64,000 nucleotides of DNA from JAXDTI01 sp034090045 (GTDB lineage Bacteria; Actinomycetota; Actinomycetes; Actinomycetales; Actinomycetaceae): NCBI GenBank assembly GCA_034090045.1, contig JAXDTI010000006.1:1-64000 (forward strand), in the 5' to 3' direction. The notes below the pieces were generated by a model that was not told the DNA's origin, made no database searches, and was given only the letters and a program-made list of their open reading frames with translations. Within the stretch, counting starts at the first letter, position 1. Every line of letters starts with the position of its first letter. Of the stretch, positions 60,573-64,000 are shown in pieces. The position numbers were made by a program, and so were the translations under genes.

Positions 60573-62075
60573 ATGGACTTGAATAATAAATTTATCGAGG
60601 GTTTGACCTACGACGATATTTTGCTGCTGCCCGAAACAACCGATGTTATTCCTTCTGAAGTGACCACCACCGCGCACCTCACAAAACGCATTGACCTGCA
60701 CATACCGATGCTCTCTGCGGCTATGGATACCGTTACCGAGGCGCGTATGGCAATCGCGATGGCACGCCAGGGCGGTATAGGTATCCTGCATCGCAACCTT
60801 TCGATTGCGGAGCAGGCCGCCCAGGTTCGGCAGGTGAAACGCTCCGAATCCGGGATGGTTCAAGACCCGGTAACCACCACCCCCGATGCCACCATTGAAG
60901 AGGTGGACAGGATCTGTGGTCACTATCGCATTTCGGGGTTGCCGGTGGTCGATGAGAGAGGCAAACTGGCAGGTATTGTCACCAACCGCGACCTGCGTTT
61001 CATTCCGACAGACCAGTGGTCTACTATGCGGGTTGCCGATGCGATGACCCCGATGCCGCTGGTGACTGCTCCGGTTGGGGTGGCGCGCGCTGACGCGAAA
61101 GCGCTGCTGGCGAAACACAAAATCGAGAAACTGCCACTGGTCGATGATGAGGGCAGACTCGTTGGTCTGATTACGGTAAAGGACTTCGTAAAAACCGAGC
61201 AGTATCCGCACGCCTCAAAGGACCCGCAAGGGCGTCTGCTGGTGGGTGCGGCGCTCGGCTACTGGGGCGACACCTGGGAACGTGCCCAGGCGCTCCGCGA
61301 TGCCGGAGCTGATGTGTTAGTGGTGGACACCGCGAACGGGGGAGCTAAGCTCGCCTGCGAAATGATTTCGCGTATCAAATCCGACCCCTCTTTTGCCGGT
61401 ATAGAGATTATTGGTGGAAACGTGGCTACCGCCGAGGGGGCGCAGGCACTCATTGATGCTGGCGTGGATGCGGTAAAGGTCGGTATTGGCCCCGGTTCAA
61501 TCTGCACCACTCGCGTGGTGGCCGGTGTCGGGGTTCCGCAGGTGACTGCGGTCATGTTGGCTGCTGAAGCCTGCCGCCCTGCGGGTGTGCCGCTGATTGC
61601 TGACGGCGGTTTGCACTATTCTGGAGACATCGCGAAGGCGCTGGTTGCCGGTGCCGACACGGTGATGCTCGGCTCGCTGCTCGCCGGTTGTGAGGAATCC
61701 CCAGGCGAACTGGTGTTCATGAACGGCAAACAGTACAAGACCTATCGCGGAATGGGGTCGTTGGCGGCAATGAGTTCCAGGGGGCGGAAGTCCTATTCAA
61801 AGGATCGCTACTTCCAAGCCGATGTCACCAGCGACGACCAGATCATTCCGGAGGGAATCGAGGGGCAGGTTCCCTATTCAGGTACACTCGCCGCAGTCAT
61901 TTACCAGTTGATTGGCGGTTTACATCAGTCGATGTTCTATACGGGTGCCCGCACTATCGCTGAAATGCAAACCCGCGGTCGTTTCGTCAAAATTACTGCT
62001 GCCGGTTTACGCGAGTCACATCCCCATGACGTGCAGATGACCAAAGAAGCGCCCAACTATCACACCAACAAATAG
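60573..62075 (+). CDS. guaB: Inosine-5'-monophosphate dehydrogenase
   Basis: 500 residues. Begins 'GLTYDDILLLPETTDVIPSE'; two CBS domains inserted after about residue 100; catalytic Cys311 in 'GPGSICTTRVVAGVG'; mobile flap 'GSLLAGCEESPGE' and 'YRGMGSLAAM'. Converts IMP to XMP with NAD+, first committed step to GMP. Probably translated with the upstream regulator. Confidence 0.96.
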   Translation: MDLNNKFIEGLTYDDILLLPETTDVIPSEVTTTAHLTKRIDLHIPMLSAAMDTVTEARMAIAMARQGGIGILHRNLSIAEQAAQVRQVKRSESGMVQDPVTTTPDATIEEVDRICGHYRISGLPVVDERGKLAGIVTNRDLRFIPTDQWSTMRVADAMTPMPLVTAPVGVARADAKALLAKHKIEKLPLVDDEGRLVGLITVKDFVKTEQYPHASKDPQGRLLVGAALGYWGDTWERAQALRDAGADVLVVDTANGGAKLACEMISRIKSDPSFAGIEIIGGNVATAEGAQALIDAGVDAVKVGIGPGSICTTRVVAGVGVPQVTAVMLAAEACRPAGVPLIADGGLHYSGDIAKALVAGADTVMLGSLLAGCEESPGELVFMNGKQYKTYRGMGSLAAMSSRGRKSYSKDRYFQADVTSDDQIIPEGIEGQVPYSGTLAAVIYQLIGGLHQSMFYTGARTIAEMQTRGRFVKITAAGLRESHPHDVQMTKEAPNYHTNK

Positions 62076-62158
62076 GACTACCCCGGAACGGTCAGTCGCC
62101 ACCCAACCATGTAGATGGTCGCTGTTATGGTGGAGATAGTCAAGAGAAAGGCGACACA

Positions 62159-62881
62159 GTGACTGGTGGTACAGGTTTAACGCTGCTGGGCTTCGACACC
62201 GAAACTACCGGCGTTTCTCCGGTTCACGACCGGATTGTGACGGCGGCGTTGGTGTATAATAACGGCACGGACAGGCAGTTAAAGGAATGGCTCGCCAGCC
62301 CCGATGTTCCCATATCTGAACAGGCAAGTGCGGTGAACGGAATCACGAATGAATACGCTGCCGCCAATGGTCGTCCCCCTGTCGAGGTTGCTGACGAGAT
62401 TGCCGAAACGATTGCCCAGCGGGTACGTTCCGGTTGTGCACTCGTGATTTTCAACGCGCTCTTTGATTTACCGTTACTACAGGCAGAGCTCAGACGCAAC
62501 AGCCTCAAATCTTTGGAGGCGCGCCTCGCTGAAGCCCAGCTGCTGGTACTAGATCCACTGGTGCTCGACCGTACACTGGATCGCTACCGGCGCGGGCCTC
62601 GACGCCTAGAGAACCTGGTGCAGCACTATGGGGTTCAGGTGGAAGGCAACCTGCACAATGCCGGCACCGATGTTGATGCCACGCTAGCGGTTCTTGAGTC
62701 ACTGTGGAGCCGTTATCCGCAGCTCGCGGAAATGTCGCCAACAGAGTTAATGGAGCTGCAGCGCAATGGGCACCGTGAGTGGGCTGAACATTTCAATGAG
62801 TGGCTGGCGGCTCAGGGGCGCAAACCCAATGTAGCCTTGGACTGGCCGATGAGTTTCAACTTCGACTCGGGTCTGTGGTGA
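62159..62881 (+). CDS. DEDDh 3'-5' exonuclease (DnaQ-like)
   Basis: 240 residues. Exo I 'FDTETTGVSPVHDRIVTAA' with D/E, Exo II 'FNALFDLPLLQAELRR', Exo III 'HNAGTDVDATLAVL' with the DEDDh His. GTG start with GAGAAAGG upstream. Similar to actinobacterial orphan exonucleases; the polymerase proofreading role is inferred only. Followed in 9 bases by an exported hypothetical protein. Confidence 0.88.
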   Translation: MTGGTGLTLLGFDTETTGVSPVHDRIVTAALVYNNGTDRQLKEWLASPDVPISEQASAVNGITNEYAAANGRPPVEVADEIAETIAQRVRSGCALVIFNALFDLPLLQAELRRNSLKSLEARLAEAQLLVLDPLVLDRTLDRYRRGPRRLENLVQHYGVQVEGNLHNAGTDVDATLAVLESLWSRYPQLAEMSPTELMELQRNGHREWAEHFNEWLAAQGRKPNVALDWPMSFNFDSGLW

Positions 62882-62890
62882 GGAGGTAAG

Positions 62891-63577
62891 ATGGCGAAAA
62901 AAATGGCCAACCTGCTTGCGGCGCTGCTGCTGACAGCGCTGCTGGCTTTCCTGTGCTGGCAGATATACCTGAATGTGACTGGTGAACCGGCCAGTCAAAT
63001 CACCAAACCGGTTGCCAGCGGTCAAACTACCTATGTCCCCCCGAACGCTGAAACCGCTGAGGTGCAGCAAATGTCGAAACTGCGACTGGTGCAACCGAAC
63101 GAATTAGGCGGAAGCGATAAATCAGTGGTGGTGCGTTCCACAGGTTCCAATATGATCTGCCAAATCACCGCAGACACCACGAAGCTCGACCCGTTCATCC
63201 CGGCGGTGATTACCGCTGATGGTTCCCAGGCAAAGGGTGCCGGTGCTGTATGCTCCGGTCAGTGGGATATCCAGATCGCCCCCGAAGACCAGGGAAAATG
63301 TGACGGTTGGCTACAAAAATCCACTATCGGACTGTGGGATGGTGGTCGTGGCGTGGGGTCGTGTCTGACAACCTTGACTCCGCTACTCAACGATATGAAT
63401 CAATACCAGGTGGATAACTTAAAGGGTGAACGTTTCAAGTACTCCGAACTCGGCTATGGTTCCTATACCAGGGTTGGTGATTATGCGTGTACCTTTGATG
63501 CGATAAGCATGACCTGTTTGAATATGGCAACCGGCGCGGGATTCAACTACAGTGCGGATTCCTACTCGTTCTTCTGA
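62891..63577 (+). CDS. Membrane-anchored exported hypothetical protein
   Basis: 228 residues. One N-terminal membrane helix (about 7-27), then an extracytoplasmic domain of about 200 residues with six Cys that can pair ('MICQIT', 'GAVCSGQW', 'GKCDGW', 'GSCLTT', 'YACTFD', 'MTCLNM'). No family recognised. Coupled to the exonuclease gene (9-base gap). Confidence 0.65.
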   Translation: MAKKMANLLAALLLTALLAFLCWQIYLNVTGEPASQITKPVASGQTTYVPPNAETAEVQQMSKLRLVQPNELGGSDKSVVVRSTGSNMICQITADTTKLDPFIPAVITADGSQAKGAGAVCSGQWDIQIAPEDQGKCDGWLQKSTIGLWDGGRGVGSCLTTLTPLLNDMNQYQVDNLKGERFKYSELGYGSYTRVGDYACTFDAISMTCLNMATGAGFNYSADSYSFF

Positions 63578-63603
63578 CGTTTTCACCAGAGTAAACTTGA
63601 AAT

Positions 63604-64000
63604 ATGTTGTTGAGTGACGCGGACATCAGAGAGCTAATCGACAAAGGTGGAGCCTCCCTGACCCCTTTCGACCCGAATATGGTTCAACCGGCGAGTATCG
63701 ATGTGCACCTGGATCGACATTTTCGACTTTTCGATAACCACAAGTATCCGGCAATTGACCCGGCTGTTGAACAGGATGACCTGACACACCTGATTTCGGT
63801 GGATCCTGACGGCGAGTTTGTGCTCCAGCCCGGCGAGTTCGTTCTCGGATCCACATACGAACTGGTGGAGCTGGGTGACGCGGTGGCTGCCCGCCTGGAG
63901 GGAAAGTCTTCACTCGGGCGACTAGGGCTGTTGACTCACTCTACTGCCGGTTTTATCGACCCCGGTTTTTCCGGTCATGTGACCCTAGAACTGTCGAATA
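63604..64000 (+). CDS. dcd: dCTP deaminase, start (3' end outside window)
   Basis: Reading frame from ATG 63604 to the window end is open: 'MLLSDADIRELIDKGGA', then 'FDPNMVQPASIDVHLD', 'LQPGEFVLGSTYELVEL', 'LEGKSSLGRLGLLTHSTAGF' and 'DPGFSGHVTLELSN'. This matches Dcd/dUTPase-family deaminase, with the catalytic region AGFIDPGFSG...LE. Makes dUTP (or dUMP in bifunctional actinobacterial forms) from dCTP. About 132 residues seen of a usual 190. Confidence 0.95.
   Translation, partial: MLLSDADIRELIDKGGASLTPFDPNMVQPASIDVHLDRHFRLFDNHKYPAIDPAVEQDDLTHLISVDPDGEFVLQPGEFVLGSTYELVELGDAVAARLEGKSSLGRLGLLTHSTAGFIDPGFSGHVTLELSN

Noticed and set aside
1..64000. CRISPR arrays, insertion sequences, prophage genes, biosynthetic clusters
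   Set aside because: No regular spacer-repeat pattern, transposase, integrase or NRPS/PKS-like gene was seen.

Overview
The window looks like the chromosome of a low-to-mid GC (mid-50s % by eye) actinobacterium, most likely an Actinomycetaceae-type host-associated organism. The evidence is a WhiB regulator, a MurT-GatD-MurJ cell-wall cluster, an LPXTG-type surface protein, PPK1 next to a Nudix/phosphatase fusion, a tRNA-Trp-secE-nusG-rplK-rplA-rplJ-rplL block in the actinobacterial order, a groES controlled by CIRCE, and a menaquinone-type succinate dehydrogenase. Genus cannot be fixed from sequence reading alone. No plasmid, phage, insertion sequence or CRISPR array was seen; it is ordinary chromosome with a few decayed or repeat-rich islands.

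Layout. 1-2.3 kb: the C-terminal end of a large surface protein, a membrane-anchored chaperone-like protein and a broken LPXTG protein. 2.4-9.2 kb: an alpha/beta hydrolase, a decayed DUF2975-XRE gene pair, a MarR regulator with two 14-TM-type MFS exporters, and two unknown membrane proteins. 9.3-12.6 kb: a MacA/MacB-like three-gene exporter. 13.1-17.1 kb: tRNA-Lys, then murT-gatD-murJ. 17.2-21.6 kb: a hypothetical protein, PPK1 and the Nudix/phosphatase protein. 21.6-23.8 kb: DUF47-Pit phosphate uptake operon with a lipoprotein. 23.9-28.7 kb: an unexplained structured DNA element, a membrane protein, a two-component system with a small membrane protein, and an aspartate aminotransferase. 28.8-32.7 kb: translation and secretion block with an attenuator before rplJ. 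32.7-35.5 kb: hypAB, tpx and a DUF4190-like membrane protein. 35.7-41.9 kb: an aminotransferase, GluQRS, an EamA exporter, an rRNA/tRNA methyltransferase and MetRS. 42.0-46.1 kb: a sialidase-like protein and a PcrA/UvrD helicase. 46.2-48.5 kb: a graveyard of small helical (WXG100-like) genes, an orphan nuclease-like protein and repeats. 48.6-55.7 kb: sucCD, tsaB-rimI and sdhCAB. 55.7-64 kb: tsaD, a small repeat protein, a THUMP-like methyltransferase, groES, whiB, a MerR regulator, guaB, an exonuclease, a secreted hypothetical protein and the start of dcd.

The most unusual signals are: (1) a 173-bp palindromic repeat present twice in opposite orientations (37054-37226 and 48158-48330), each beside G-rich tandem repeats; (2) a MurT that has apparently lost all four zinc-ribbon cysteines; (3) a locus of decayed small helical genes at 46.2-47.0 kb; (4) an LPXTG protein whose signal peptide is out of frame at a seven-T run; (5) an 84-bp element with a long closing stem and three inner hairpins upstream of the phosphate-uptake operon; (6) an 11-residue-repeat amphipathic protein downstream of tsaD. 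None of these amounts to a complete new multi-gene defence or biosynthetic system, and I do not claim one.
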